From JABIFK01 sp047619225 (GTDB lineage Bacteria > Latescibacterota > UBA2968), in assembly GCA_047619225.1 (NCBI GenBank), contig JBLHJX010000107.1:1-16441 (forward strand): a stretch of 16,441 bases of DNA, in the 5' to 3' direction. How positions within the stretch are numbered: the stretch's first letter is position 1; every line of letters starts with the position of its first letter. The notes under the pieces were generated by a model that was not told the origin of the DNA, searched no databases, and worked only from the letters and a program-made list of their open reading frames with translations. Shown piece after piece: positions 1 through 6,940 of this stretch. Both the position numbers and the translations under genes were made by a program.

Positions 1-854
1 AGGATGGCAGCCAGACACATTGGATTAATGTTTTTAACACTCCCGAGGCTGTTGCACCACAGCACGACCCAAAGGTTAGTGAGCGTGCTATGCAAGCAAC
101 GCTTCACGCTGCTCGGTCGCAGGGTATATCCTCTGGCTCAGAAGTCTTGGTGTTTTTGAATCATCCTAATTTTGGGTGGAATGCGACGGCTGAAAGCATT
201 GCAGCAGTTAAGGATCTTCGACACATTGAGATCTATACGGCCCTGAACATGTGCAACACATTTGGAGATGATCGCCACTGTTGTGTGGAACGGATTTGGG
301 ATGTGGCCCTAACGCTTCGGTTGGGTAATGGTGGGGATCTCCTTTACGGATTGGCAACAGATGATTGCCACACCTATGCACATCATTGGGAGTTGGGCGA
401 CACGGCACTGCCTGGGCGCGCGTGGATTTGCGTGCAGGCTCATTGGCTGACGCCGGAGCACATTCTCGGTGCGGTCAATCGTGGAGACTATTACTGCAGT
501 TCGGGGGTAGAACTCGACGAGATTGTGATGGACAAAGATGGGATCACCCTCGCGATCAATCCCCGGGAAGGTGTTCGTTATACCACGCAGTTTATTGGCT
601 CGCCGCTTGGTGTGGATACATCGAGCGAGGCAGTGCGGGATTCTGATGGGTGTGAGATTCGGACCACGCGCGTTTATTCGAAGGAGATCGGTCAGGTTTT
701 GCACGAGACGACCGATCTTAAGCCCGCTTACACATTTACAGGAAACGAGTGTTATGTTAGGGCTGTGGTCCGGTCAGATGTTGTGCATCCAAACCCGACG
801 GGGCCAAAGGACTATGAGATGGCGTGGACGCAGCCCGTTGTGCCGGGCAGGTAA
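1..854 (+). CDS. PHP-domain metal-dependent phosphoesterase-like protein (5' end outside window)
   Basis: The reading frame is open from base 3 to the TAA at 852-854, so the N-terminus lies upstream of the window. What remains is the second half of a PHP (polymerase and histidinol phosphatase) domain. It has an LNHPNFGW segment (bases 153-176), a RHIEIYTALN segment carrying the acidic ligand (219-248) and the metal-binding GLATDDCH motif (348-371). An all-beta tail follows and ends in AWTQPV, as in other stand-alone PHP proteins of the CehA/TrpH-like type. Such enzymes hydrolyse phosphoesters or related bonds using a cluster of His and Asp ligands; the substrate here is unknown. No signal peptide can be judged because the start is missing. 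An internal ATG at base 90 lies inside the conserved domain and is not the real start. The gene is separated from the downstream operon by a terminator. The family call is fairly sure, the specific function is not. Confidence 0.8.
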   Translation, partial: DGSQTHWINVFNTPEAVAPQHDPKVSERAMQATLHAARSQGISSGSEVLVFLNHPNFGWNATAESIAAVKDLRHIEIYTALNMCNTFGDDRHCCVERIWDVALTLRLGNGGDLLYGLATDDCHTYAHHWELGDTALPGRAWICVQAHWLTPEHILGAVNRGDYYCSSGVELDEIVMDKDGITLAINPREGVRYTTQFIGSPLGVDTSSEAVRDSDGCEIRTTRVYSKEIGQVLHETTDLKPAYTFTGNECYVRAVVRSDVVHPNPTGPKDYEMAWTQPVVPGR

Positions 855-1013
855 TTATATTTGTTCGGCAATCCTATCTATCGATTTTGGCACTTCATCG
901 GAGACGCTTGTGAATTCACCGCGTTTGGGTATGTGGCACAGGAACCGCAGCAAGCAAACGAGAAGGGGCTTCGTCAAGTAGATCTTTTACTGGAATGGTT
1001 AAAGGCACGGTAA
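855..1013 (+). other. Stop-free in-frame stretch after the PHP stop codon; possible gene remnant
   Basis: Directly after the PHP TAA (852-854) the same frame stays open for 52 codons, up to TAA at 1011-1013. The end of the conceptual peptide is protein-like (EKGLRQVDLLLEWLKAR, bases 960-1010). There is no ATG, GTG or good ribosome binding site in this frame, so it is not a convincing independent gene. The PHP protein already ends naturally with AWTQPV plus a few residues. It may be the decayed 3' end of a former gene, or chance. I do not recognise a family. Confidence 0.2.
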
Positions 1014-1042
1014 CACCTACCTTAATTATAAACAAGATAAGG

Positions 1043-1077
1043 AGCCCGTTCACACTTAGTGATCGGGCTTTTTTTTT
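1043..1077 (+). terminator. Rho-independent terminator
   Basis: AGCCCG (1043-1048) pairs with CGGGCT (1064-1069), and TCAC (1050-1053) pairs with GTGA (1059-1062) across a single T-T mismatch. This leaves a 5-nt loop (1054-1058) followed by nine consecutive T bases (1069-1077). It is a textbook intrinsic terminator and should end the transcript carrying the PHP gene, isolating the downstream cassette. Confidence 0.9.
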
Positions 1078-1098
1078 GTTGGATGATCTGTCTTGTAC

Positions 1099-1132
1099 AT
1101 GTATCTCATGACAGGAAAGATGTATCTGATGA
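1099..1132 (+). promoter_or_regulatory. Near-perfect 13-bp direct repeat upstream of the cassette (candidate operator)
   Basis: ATGTATCTCATGA (1099-1111) and ATGTATCTGATGA (1120-1132) match at 12 of 13 positions and start 21 bp apart, which is two helical turns. They lie between the terminator and the start of the enolase-superfamily gene at 1164, where a promoter and regulator site are expected. An 8-bp palindrome TACATGTA (1096-1103) overlaps the first copy. No convincing -35/-10 pair is visible. The operator role is inferred. Confidence 0.35.
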
Positions 1133-1163
1133 TCTCCTCATGATATAAGAAAGGCGGTTTGAT

Positions 1164-2324
1164 ATGGCAGAGCAAGTTAGCGTTGAGGCTTTGGAAGCGG
1201 CAGCATCTGCGCCAGTTTTGCATTTGGCTGGGTTGGATCAACCAGTGATTATAGAGTCGATGCGGTTGTTGAAAAAAGACCGGGAGTATTATGTACATGT
1301 GCGTTCGACAGATGGGGCCGAAGGATTGGCATTTACCAATGGCAAGGCGTCGGTCTTTTATCCGATCTTAAATAAGTTGATCATTCCCTATTTTATTGGC
1401 AAAGATGCGCGCGATTTGGAAGACCATTTGTGGGGCGTGTATCGGCACAGCAGCAATTACAAGATTTTGGGTCAAGCCCTTTGGTGTCCAGTGGCTTGGG
1501 TGGAAATGGCGATATTGGATTTGTTGGGGCGTGTGGCTGGCAAATCGATTGCCGACTTGATGGGGGGGGCGGTTCGTGAATCAGCTCCGTTTTATGTGGC
1601 GAGTGGGCGGCGAGACAGCACACCAGAGGAAGAAGTTGAATACTTGCAATCGTTATTAGACGAAACGGGTGGCAAGGCGGTGAAATTTCGGATTGGTGGG
1701 CGGATGAGCCGCAATGAAGATGCTTTGCCCAATCGAACAGATATGTTGATCCCGCTTTCGAGAAAAGTATTGGGTGATGAAATTGATATTCACGCAGATT
1801 CGAATAGTTCGTATGATCCGCCATTGGCTATTGAGAAGGGGCGGATGTTGGAAGATATTGGTGCCGTATATTTTGAAGAACCCTGTCCATTTGATCATTT
1901 GGAAGATACCAAGTTGGTGACCGATACGTTGACCCTTCCGGTATCGGGTGGTGAGCAGGAATCGAGCCAGCGGCGGTTTCGCTGGATGATAGCCAACCAA
2001 GCTGTGAATATCGTACAGCCCGATTTGCATTATTATGGGGGGCTAATTCGTTCGACGCGGGTGGCCAAAATGGCTGCGGTGGCCAATATGCCAACAACCG
2101 TACATATCTCGGGCGGGTTTGGATTTATTTATATGTTGATCTTTGCATCATACACACCCGACATTGGTAAGTATCAGGAATACAAGCGCGGCATTGAAAA
2201 GTATCGGGAATTGTTTGAACCTGCTTTAGAAATTTTCGATGGGCAAATGACGGTACCCAAAGGGCCTGGCACGGGCATTATCGATTTTCGGCCACTTATT
2301 GAGGGTGCCGAAGAGATTATCTGA
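1164..2324 (+). CDS. Mandelate racemase/muconate lactonizing enzyme family protein (enolase superfamily)
   Basis: The 386-residue protein has the two-domain enolase-superfamily layout: an N-terminal capping domain (about 25-140) and a C-terminal barrel. Active-site residues are visible: the KFR motif at 174-176 (KxK in mandelate racemase), Mg2+ ligands D212, E238 and E264, and the D287/H314 dyad in QPDLHY and VHISGG. The spacings 212-238-264 and 287-314 equal those of mandelate racemase (195-221-247 and 270-297), placing it in the mandelate racemase subgroup. These enzymes abstract an alpha proton from a carboxylate substrate and then racemise or dehydrate it, often an acid sugar. The second Lys of KxK is Arg here. 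No signal peptide is seen, so it is cytoplasmic. The ATG follows AAAGG (1150-1154). It is probably the first gene of the cassette, although 148 bp separate it from the next gene. Substrate unknown. Confidence 0.88.
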   Translation: MAEQVSVEALEAAASAPVLHLAGLDQPVIIESMRLLKKDREYYVHVRSTDGAEGLAFTNGKASVFYPILNKLIIPYFIGKDARDLEDHLWGVYRHSSNYKILGQALWCPVAWVEMAILDLLGRVAGKSIADLMGGAVRESAPFYVASGRRDSTPEEEVEYLQSLLDETGGKAVKFRIGGRMSRNEDALPNRTDMLIPLSRKVLGDEIDIHADSNSSYDPPLAIEKGRMLEDIGAVYFEEPCPFDHLEDTKLVTDTLTLPVSGGEQESSQRRFRWMIANQAVNIVQPDLHYYGGLIRSTRVAKMAAVANMPTTVHISGGFGFIYMLIFASYTPDIGKYQEYKRGIEKYRELFEPALEIFDGQMTVPKGPGTGIIDFRPLIEGAEEII

Positions 2325-2472
2325 TAAGCGTGTAGGGATGAGAGATGTGCGTCGCAAATCAGGTGAGGGATCCATTTTTTACAAAGAGACATATTTTCCC
2401 TTTTAGATGGGGGGCGTATTTATTATCCTTTGTCAGGGGGAAATATAAAACGATACGTTAAGGGAGATCGAT

Positions 2473-3486
2473 ATGGCAGAACAACCCACGCCAGAACATA
2501 TATTACAAACGGGATTGGCCTTTTGGGCTTCAAAGACACTGCTCAGTGCGGTGGAAATGGAGGTCTTTACAGAATTGGCCAAACATCCTGAAGATTTAGA
2601 AACGCTACAGGGACGGTTGGGACTACACCCGCGTGCTGGGCGAGATTTTTTAGATACGTTGGTGGCACTTGGGTTTCTCAATCGCGAGGATGGGACGTAT
2701 CACAATACGACTGAAACAGATCTGTTTTTGGATAAAAACAAGCCGTCTTATATTGGTGGTATCTTGGAAATGGCGAACCACCGTTTGTTTGGGTTTTGGG
2801 GGCATTTGACAGAAGCTGTGCGCACGGGGAAATCTCAAAATGAAACCAAAGATGGTGGTGCATCGCCTTTTGTGGCTTTGTATGCAGACCCTGCACGATT
2901 AAGAGAGTTTTTGGGCGCAATGACTGGGGTGAGCCGGGGTGCCAACATGGCCATTGCTCAGAAATTTAACTGGAAAGATTATAAAACATTTGCCGATGTG
3001 GGAACGGCGCAAGGTGATTTGGCCGTGCAAGTGGCATTGGCCAATGAGCATTTGACTGGGGTAGGGTTTGACTTACCCGAAGTGGGGCCTGTATTTGAAG
3101 ATTATGCTGAACAAAACGGATTAACTGAACGGGTATCTTTTTTGGGAGGCAGTTTTTTTGAGGTAGGATTGCCTAACGTGGATGTGATTATGATGGGGCA
3201 TATCTTACATGATTGGGATTTGGAACAAAAGAAAATACTCATCCAAAAGGCCTATGATGCATTGCCTGCTGGCGGCGCATTTATTGTGTATGATTCGATT
3301 ATTGATGATGATCGGTCAAAAAATGCGTTTGGTTTGATGATGAGTTTGAATATGTTGATTGAAACGCCTGGTGGTTTTGATTACACGGGTGCCGATTGTA
3401 TGGGGTGGATGCGAGAAGCGGGGTTCAATGAGACACGTGTCGAACATTTGGTGGGTCCCGATTCAATGGTGATTGGGATTAAATAG
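2473..3486 (+). CDS. SAM-dependent O-methyltransferase, COMT/acetylserotonin methyltransferase-like
   Basis: The 337-residue protein matches the Methyltransf_2 (COMT-like) architecture. An N-terminal helical dimerisation domain (about 10-100), with a winged-helix section ending in a FLNRED hairpin, precedes a Rossmann SAM-binding domain (about 140-337). The SAM motif is FADVGTAQGD (173-182), a variant of the usual DVGGGxG. GFDLPEV (198-204) follows where the ribose-binding acidic residue is expected. HILHDWD (243-249) supplies the likely catalytic base H246, and DSIIDDD (274-280) follows. Family members move a methyl group from SAM to a hydroxyl of a small, often aromatic or polyketide-like, molecule. 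The start is an ATG with the AAGGGAG ribosome site just upstream, and the stop is 23 bp before the oxygenase gene. The methyl acceptor cannot be read from the sequence. Confidence 0.88.
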   Translation: MAEQPTPEHILQTGLAFWASKTLLSAVEMEVFTELAKHPEDLETLQGRLGLHPRAGRDFLDTLVALGFLNREDGTYHNTTETDLFLDKNKPSYIGGILEMANHRLFGFWGHLTEAVRTGKSQNETKDGGASPFVALYADPARLREFLGAMTGVSRGANMAIAQKFNWKDYKTFADVGTAQGDLAVQVALANEHLTGVGFDLPEVGPVFEDYAEQNGLTERVSFLGGSFFEVGLPNVDVIMMGHILHDWDLEQKKILIQKAYDALPAGGAFIVYDSIIDDDRSKNAFGLMMSLNMLIETPGGFDYTGADCMGWMREAGFNETRVEHLVGPDSMVIGIK

Positions 3487-3509
3487 ATGTTCGTTAAAGG
3501 AGTAAAGAT

Positions 3510-4364
3510 ATGGATCCACGTTGTGTCGATTATGTGGTAACAGAGGCTGAGCGTTTGGCATTTGAGCGCGACGGTTTTTTTGTGTTGGAAGATGTTTTGC
3601 CCGATGATTTGGTCGAAGAATTGATTCCTGTTGTGGATCGGGTAGATCAAGAATACCGCCAGGAAGAGGGTATTGCGCCGGACCAGCGGACAAATAAACT
3701 TGATTTTATTGGCAAAGACGACATTTTTTTGGAATTGTTGGATTGGTATAAAACGATCCCCAAAGTGTGGGGGCTGATGAATTGGAATATCAATTTGTAT
3801 CACTCCCATATGATTGTCACGCCGCCTGCTGGCCCGGGCAAGTCGCTTGAAAAAGACGGTTGGGGGCTGGGCTTTCATCAAGACAGTGGCCGGTTGAATA
3901 TAGATTTTGAGACAGATCCGAGACCTATGGTGTCGTTGAAGGTGGCATTTTTTTTGACGGACTCTTCCGAGCCGGGGCGGGGCAATTTTACGGCGGTACC
4001 AGGGTCTCAAAAGTCCAACACGTTTCCAGGAGAAGATCGCAAAACAATGCCAGAGAATGCCGTTCAGGCCCGTGTATCCAAAGGGGGGGCGGTTATTTTT
4101 GATCGACGCGTGTGGCATTCCAGCAGTGAGAACTATTGGGATGGGCCCAGACGTACATTATTTTATGGCTATGGTTATCGTTGGTTGCGCCCACGTGATA
4201 ATATGACGGTGGCTCACTATATGGACCGATGTGATCCGATCCGACAACAGTTGTTGGGTGCAAGTCCATCGGGTGGGAACGGCTATACGTCGCCCAAACC
4301 AGATGATGTGCCATTGAAGGGGTGGATTGAAGAACATTTGGGTGAAAAATCGGTGGTGAAATAA
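3510..4364 (+). CDS. Phytanoyl-CoA dioxygenase (PhyH)-family Fe(II)/2-oxoglutarate oxygenase, first copy
   Basis: The 284-residue protein opens with a typical PhyH start (DGFFVLEDVLPDDLVEELIP, 21-40) and contains a double-stranded beta helix. The Fe(II) facial triad is visible as GFHQDSGR (H123, D125) and VWHSSSEN (H203), with R214 placed to bind 2-oxoglutarate. GGAVIFDRRVWH (192-203) is the usual strand leading to the distal histidine. Such enzymes hydroxylate small molecules or lipids using O2 and 2-oxoglutarate; many bacterial members act on secondary metabolites, osmolytes or quaternary amines rather than phytanoyl-CoA. AAAGGAG precedes the ATG. It lies between the methyltransferase (23 bp) and the sulfatase (9 bp), so it is probably co-translated with them. 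No signal peptide. The substrate is unknown, and it differs strongly from the second PhyH gene downstream. Confidence 0.88.
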   Translation: MDPRCVDYVVTEAERLAFERDGFFVLEDVLPDDLVEELIPVVDRVDQEYRQEEGIAPDQRTNKLDFIGKDDIFLELLDWYKTIPKVWGLMNWNINLYHSHMIVTPPAGPGKSLEKDGWGLGFHQDSGRLNIDFETDPRPMVSLKVAFFLTDSSEPGRGNFTAVPGSQKSNTFPGEDRKTMPENAVQARVSKGGAVIFDRRVWHSSSENYWDGPRRTLFYGYGYRWLRPRDNMTVAHYMDRCDPIRQQLLGASPSGGNGYTSPKPDDVPLKGWIEEHLGEKSVVK

Positions 4365-4373
4365 GGGGGCGGT

Positions 4374-5654
4374 GTGCCAAAACCAAATGTGTTGGTCATT
4401 CTTTTGGATCAGTTGACACGGCGGGCTTTGAGCCTTTATGGGAATGCCTATGTTCAGACGCCCCATATAGACGCCCTGGCTTCGGGGGGGATGCGGTTTG
4501 ATCGTGCTTATTGTGCATCGCCAGTATGCGGTCCTTCACGATGTAGTTTGTTGACGGGACTGATGCCGCACGAGACGGGTGTAGAGGTGAATGGGCCCGA
4601 AATGCCTGTTGATATACCCAATTTTGGAGATGTATTTCGGGCGGGTGGTTATCTGGCAGCTTACGCTGGCAAATGGCACGCGGGAGAACGTCGTGGTTTT
4701 GATTTCTTGGGGCCCGAATATTCTCAAGGTGTGGATCCTCGTTTTGGAACGGAGACCGATCCCGTATGGGTTGATCAGGCCATCGGTTTTATAAAAGAGA
4801 AACACACGCAGCCATTTTTGTTGGTGACGTCGTTGCACAACCCACACGACATTTGTTATTGGATTATGGACCAGGGGCAATTGACACCCGAACCCGGTCT
4901 GGATGACTTGCCTCCTTTGCCGCCAAATTTTGTGCGAGATCAAAACGAGCCAGAATTTATCACGACGTGTCGCGCACGTACGCACTATGGCAATGAAGCC
5001 AATTGGACAGTAGATTGGGATGAAACCGATTGGCAAAAGTATTTGTTTGGGTATTATCGTTTGGTTGAACGTGTTGATGAACAGGTTGGACGTGTGCTTC
5101 TGGCGCTGGATGACGCTGGGCTTACCGACGAGACGCTGGTGTTGTTGACCAGTGATCACGGTGAGGGGGTGGCAGAACACGAGTGGGTGGTCAAGTTGAT
5201 GCTCTACGAGTCTGTGGTTGGGGTGCCTTTGATTGTGCGTTTGCCCGGTGTTATTGATTGCTCGGTGAACAAGCATGCCCTGATTGCAGGCGTGGACCTT
5301 TTACCTACTTTGTGTGATTTTGCCCAAATTGATTGCCCCAGTGTGACGGGTAAAAGTTTTGTACCTTGTGTGATGAACACCGATCTTTTAGGCCGAGATT
5401 ATGTGGTGTCGCACCTGGCAACCGATACGCAGCGGCTTGAGATGCAGGGCCGAATGGTGCGCTCTGAATGGTTTAAGTATGTTGTTTTTTCTGAGGGTGA
5501 CAGACCAGAGTTATTGTTTGATTTGAGAGTGGACCCTGGTGAGACGGTGAATCTTTCTTGTGGTTCGAAGTACCAGAACGTGTTGACACAACACCAGGCT
5601 CTTCTTAAAGCGTGGTGCCGAGAGACGAAAGATCCATTTTTAACAGACGTATGA
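4374..5654 (+). CDS. Cys-type sulfatase (type I, formylglycine-dependent), apparently cytoplasmic
   Basis: The 426-residue protein is a type I sulfatase. The formylglycine signature is CGPSR within VCGPSRCSLLTG (C52, P54, R56). Other catalytic residues are D12 near the N-terminus, K100 and H102 in AGKWHAG, H155/H158 in SLHNPHDI, D261-H262 in LTSDHGEG, and K274. Only one Asp is seen in the first ligand segment (LLDQ) where two are common. It would hydrolyse a sulfate ester after an FGE enzyme oxidises C52; no FGE gene is in the window. The protein begins directly with the catalytic fold (PNVLVILLDQ), with no signal peptide, unlike most exported carbohydrate sulfatases, so an imported or internal small substrate is likely. 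The start is GTG, 9 bp after the oxygenase stop, with a purine-rich AAGGGGG site overlapping that stop. Sulfatase is sure; substrate unknown; phosphonate monoester hydrolase activity is a less likely alternative. Confidence 0.9.
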   Translation: MPKPNVLVILLDQLTRRALSLYGNAYVQTPHIDALASGGMRFDRAYCASPVCGPSRCSLLTGLMPHETGVEVNGPEMPVDIPNFGDVFRAGGYLAAYAGKWHAGERRGFDFLGPEYSQGVDPRFGTETDPVWVDQAIGFIKEKHTQPFLLVTSLHNPHDICYWIMDQGQLTPEPGLDDLPPLPPNFVRDQNEPEFITTCRARTHYGNEANWTVDWDETDWQKYLFGYYRLVERVDEQVGRVLLALDDAGLTDETLVLLTSDHGEGVAEHEWVVKLMLYESVVGVPLIVRLPGVIDCSVNKHALIAGVDLLPTLCDFAQIDCPSVTGKSFVPCVMNTDLLGRDYVVSHLATDTQRLEMQGRMVRSEWFKYVVFSEGDRPELLFDLRVDPGETVNLSCGSKYQNVLTQHQALLKAWCRETKDPFLTDV

Positions 5655-5670
5655 GAATGAACTTTGTTAC

Positions 5671-5676
5671 AGGAGG
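5671..5676 (+). promoter_or_regulatory. Strong Shine-Dalgarno site that fixes the start of the second PhyH gene
   Basis: A perfect AGGAGG lies 7 bases before the ATG at 5684. It favours that codon over the upstream in-frame alternative at 5612, which would lie inside the sulfatase gene and add 24 residues unlike the family. Confidence 0.8.
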
Positions 5677-5683
5677 CTGTGAG

Positions 5684-6544
5684 ATGGCGGTGTTAAGCAA
5701 AGATGATTTGGCTTTTTGGGATGAGAACGGCTATGTGGTGATCCCCAATGCGGTGCCCCAAGAGAACTTGGATGCAATGGTGGATGTGATCTGGGAATTT
5801 TTGGATATGGATCGCAACAATCCAGAAGATTGGTATAAGTATCAGCCGTATACACGTGAGAACAAGACGTCTATGATCGCTGCGTCAGGGATGGTGGAGA
5901 TTTATCAACACCAAGCTTTGTGGAACAATCGGCAGAACCCGAGGATCCATCAGGCATTTGCTGAAATTTGGGGCCGCGAAGATCTGTGGGTATCGCTGGA
6001 TCGGGCGAACATGAAACCGCCGGCTCGCGAAGACAAACCTGCGTGGAACAACAAGGGGATGATTCATTGGGATCTCGATACAACGCAAGATCCGATTCCG
6101 TTTGGCGTTCAGGGCGTGTTGTATTTGACTGATACGGCAGAAGATCAGGGTGGATTCCAGTGTGTGCCGGGTTTTCACAATTTGTTTCCTGAGTGGCTTA
6201 AAACACAACCCGCCGATCGCAACTCCCGACAGCCAGATTTGACCAATTTGGAAGTGAAGTCGATTCCGGGCAAAGCTGGCGATTTGTTGATTTGGCACCG
6301 TTTATTGGCGCACGGCAATGGGCACAATCGATCAGACAAACCGAGATTGGCGCAATATATAACCATGTCGCCTGCCAAGTTTGACAATGAAGAAGCACGA
6401 AACGAACGGGTGGACGCGTGGGAAACTTGTCGACCCGCACCGCGTTGGCCGGGTGATCCCCGCAATTGGGAACAAGAGACACAGAAGCCTGCTGAATTGA
6501 CCGATTTGGGTAAGAAGCTGCTGGGGGTAGAGGCTTGGAACTGA
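5684..6544 (+). CDS. Phytanoyl-CoA dioxygenase (PhyH)-family Fe(II)/2-oxoglutarate oxygenase, second copy
   Basis: The 286-residue protein starts at the ATG fixed by AGGAGG and begins FWDENGYVVIPNAVPQENLD (11-30), a typical PhyH opening. The metal triad is seen as GMIHWDLD (H128, D130) and LLAHGNGHNRSD (probably H210), with R221 in KPRLAQY for 2-oxoglutarate. GGFQCVPGFH (156-165) is the usual loop after the central strands. The tail is tryptophan- and proline-rich (RPAPRWPGDPRNWEQ, 250-264). It is predicted to hydroxylate a small molecule in the cytoplasm. Similarity to the first oxygenase is limited to the fold motifs, so this is not a recent duplication; the two probably act at different positions or steps. 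It is the last gene of the cassette, 29 bp after the sulfatase, and its TGA abuts the stop of the convergent DUF1232 gene. Confidence 0.88.
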   Translation: MAVLSKDDLAFWDENGYVVIPNAVPQENLDAMVDVIWEFLDMDRNNPEDWYKYQPYTRENKTSMIAASGMVEIYQHQALWNNRQNPRIHQAFAEIWGREDLWVSLDRANMKPPAREDKPAWNNKGMIHWDLDTTQDPIPFGVQGVLYLTDTAEDQGGFQCVPGFHNLFPEWLKTQPADRNSRQPDLTNLEVKSIPGKAGDLLIWHRLLAHGNGHNRSDKPRLAQYITMSPAKFDNEEARNERVDAWETCRPAPRWPGDPRNWEQETQKPAELTDLGKKLLGVEAWN

Positions 6545-6844
6545 TTAGAGTTCTGCATCATCGGAGGGGTTAAAAACACGCTGGCGGTGTTCTTCGTAGA
6601 GTTCTGGAGGAATGTTTTTGATGGCGAGGATGATGAGGAGGGGGACGATTACGAGGTCGTCCAATTGCCCGAGGATGGGAATGAAGTCGGGTATGAGGTC
6701 AAAGGGCAGGAGTGTATAACCAATAGCGGCCCAGAGCAACCAACGTGCACGTTTGGGAGTGCGTGGGTCGTGATAAAGGCGTTGAAAGACGTCAAAGTTC
6801 TGTTTGAAGAATCGCTGTGTTTGAATAAGCTTTTGTTTGATCAT
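6545..6844 (-). CDS. DUF1232 (YkvA-like) small membrane protein
   Basis: From the ATG at 6844 the product is 99 residues. It holds the conserved DUF1232 hairpin: WLLWAAIGYTLLPFDLIPD (35-53), FIPILGQLDDL (54-64) and the hydrophobic VIVPLLIILAI (65-75). This short helical membrane domain has no established function; homologues occur widely in bacteria. The ATG has AGGA (6851-6854) six bases upstream. An upstream GTG at 6913 would place a GC-rich hairpin inside the coding region, so it was not chosen. The stop codon touches the stop of the second PhyH gene with no gap. The whole gene is antisense to the likely 3' end of the left operon's transcript. It lies downstream of the toxin-antitoxin pair in the same direction with a 96-bp gap. 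Confidence 0.85.
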   Translation of the reverse strand: MIKQKLIQTQRFFKQNFDVFQRLYHDPRTPKRARWLLWAAIGYTLLPFDLIPDFIPILGQLDDLVIVPLLIILAIKNIPPELYEEHRQRVFNPSDDAEL

Positions 6845-6855
6845 TGTGAATCCTG

Positions 6856-6883
6856 CGCCGCCCATTTGGGCGGCGTTTTTTTT
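6856..6883 (+). terminator. Rho-independent terminator for + strand transcription, lying in the DUF1232 leader
   Basis: CGCCGCCC (6856-6863) and GGGCGGCG (6868-6875) form a perfect 8-bp stem with an ATTT loop, followed by eight T bases (6876-6883). It can only terminate rightward transcription. The nearest rightward gene ends at 6544, so the left operon would be transcribed about 300 bases antisense to DUF1232 before stopping. Read leftward, the same hairpin sits one base upstream of the AGGA ribosome site of DUF1232. Confidence 0.88.
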
Positions 6884-6940
6884 AAGCACAACAGAAAATA
6901 CGTGCCGCCACACTGTCGTTATTACTTTTTGAAATGGGCC

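Noticed and set aside
2391..2446. Inverted repeat ATATTTTCCC / GGGAAATAT between the first two cassette genes
   Set aside because: It needs a bulge and a loop of about 37 bases, has no U-tract, and is AT-rich enough to be chance.
3381..4118. Long minus-strand ORF (245 codons) opposite the methyltransferase and first PhyH gene
   Set aside because: It is a shadow of well-supported + strand genes; the translation has no family motifs and low-complexity composition.
4536..5276. Long minus-strand ORF opposite the sulfatase
   Set aside because: Antisense frame of a clear sulfatase with intact active site; no recognisable domain.
5612..5683. Upstream start of the second PhyH gene
   Set aside because: It lies inside the sulfatase gene; AGGAGG before 5684 and the family N-terminus favour the later ATG.
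6845..6913. GTG start for DUF1232 at 6913
   Set aside because: It would translate the GC-rich hairpin into residues not typical of the family; the ATG at 6844 has AGGA six bases upstream.
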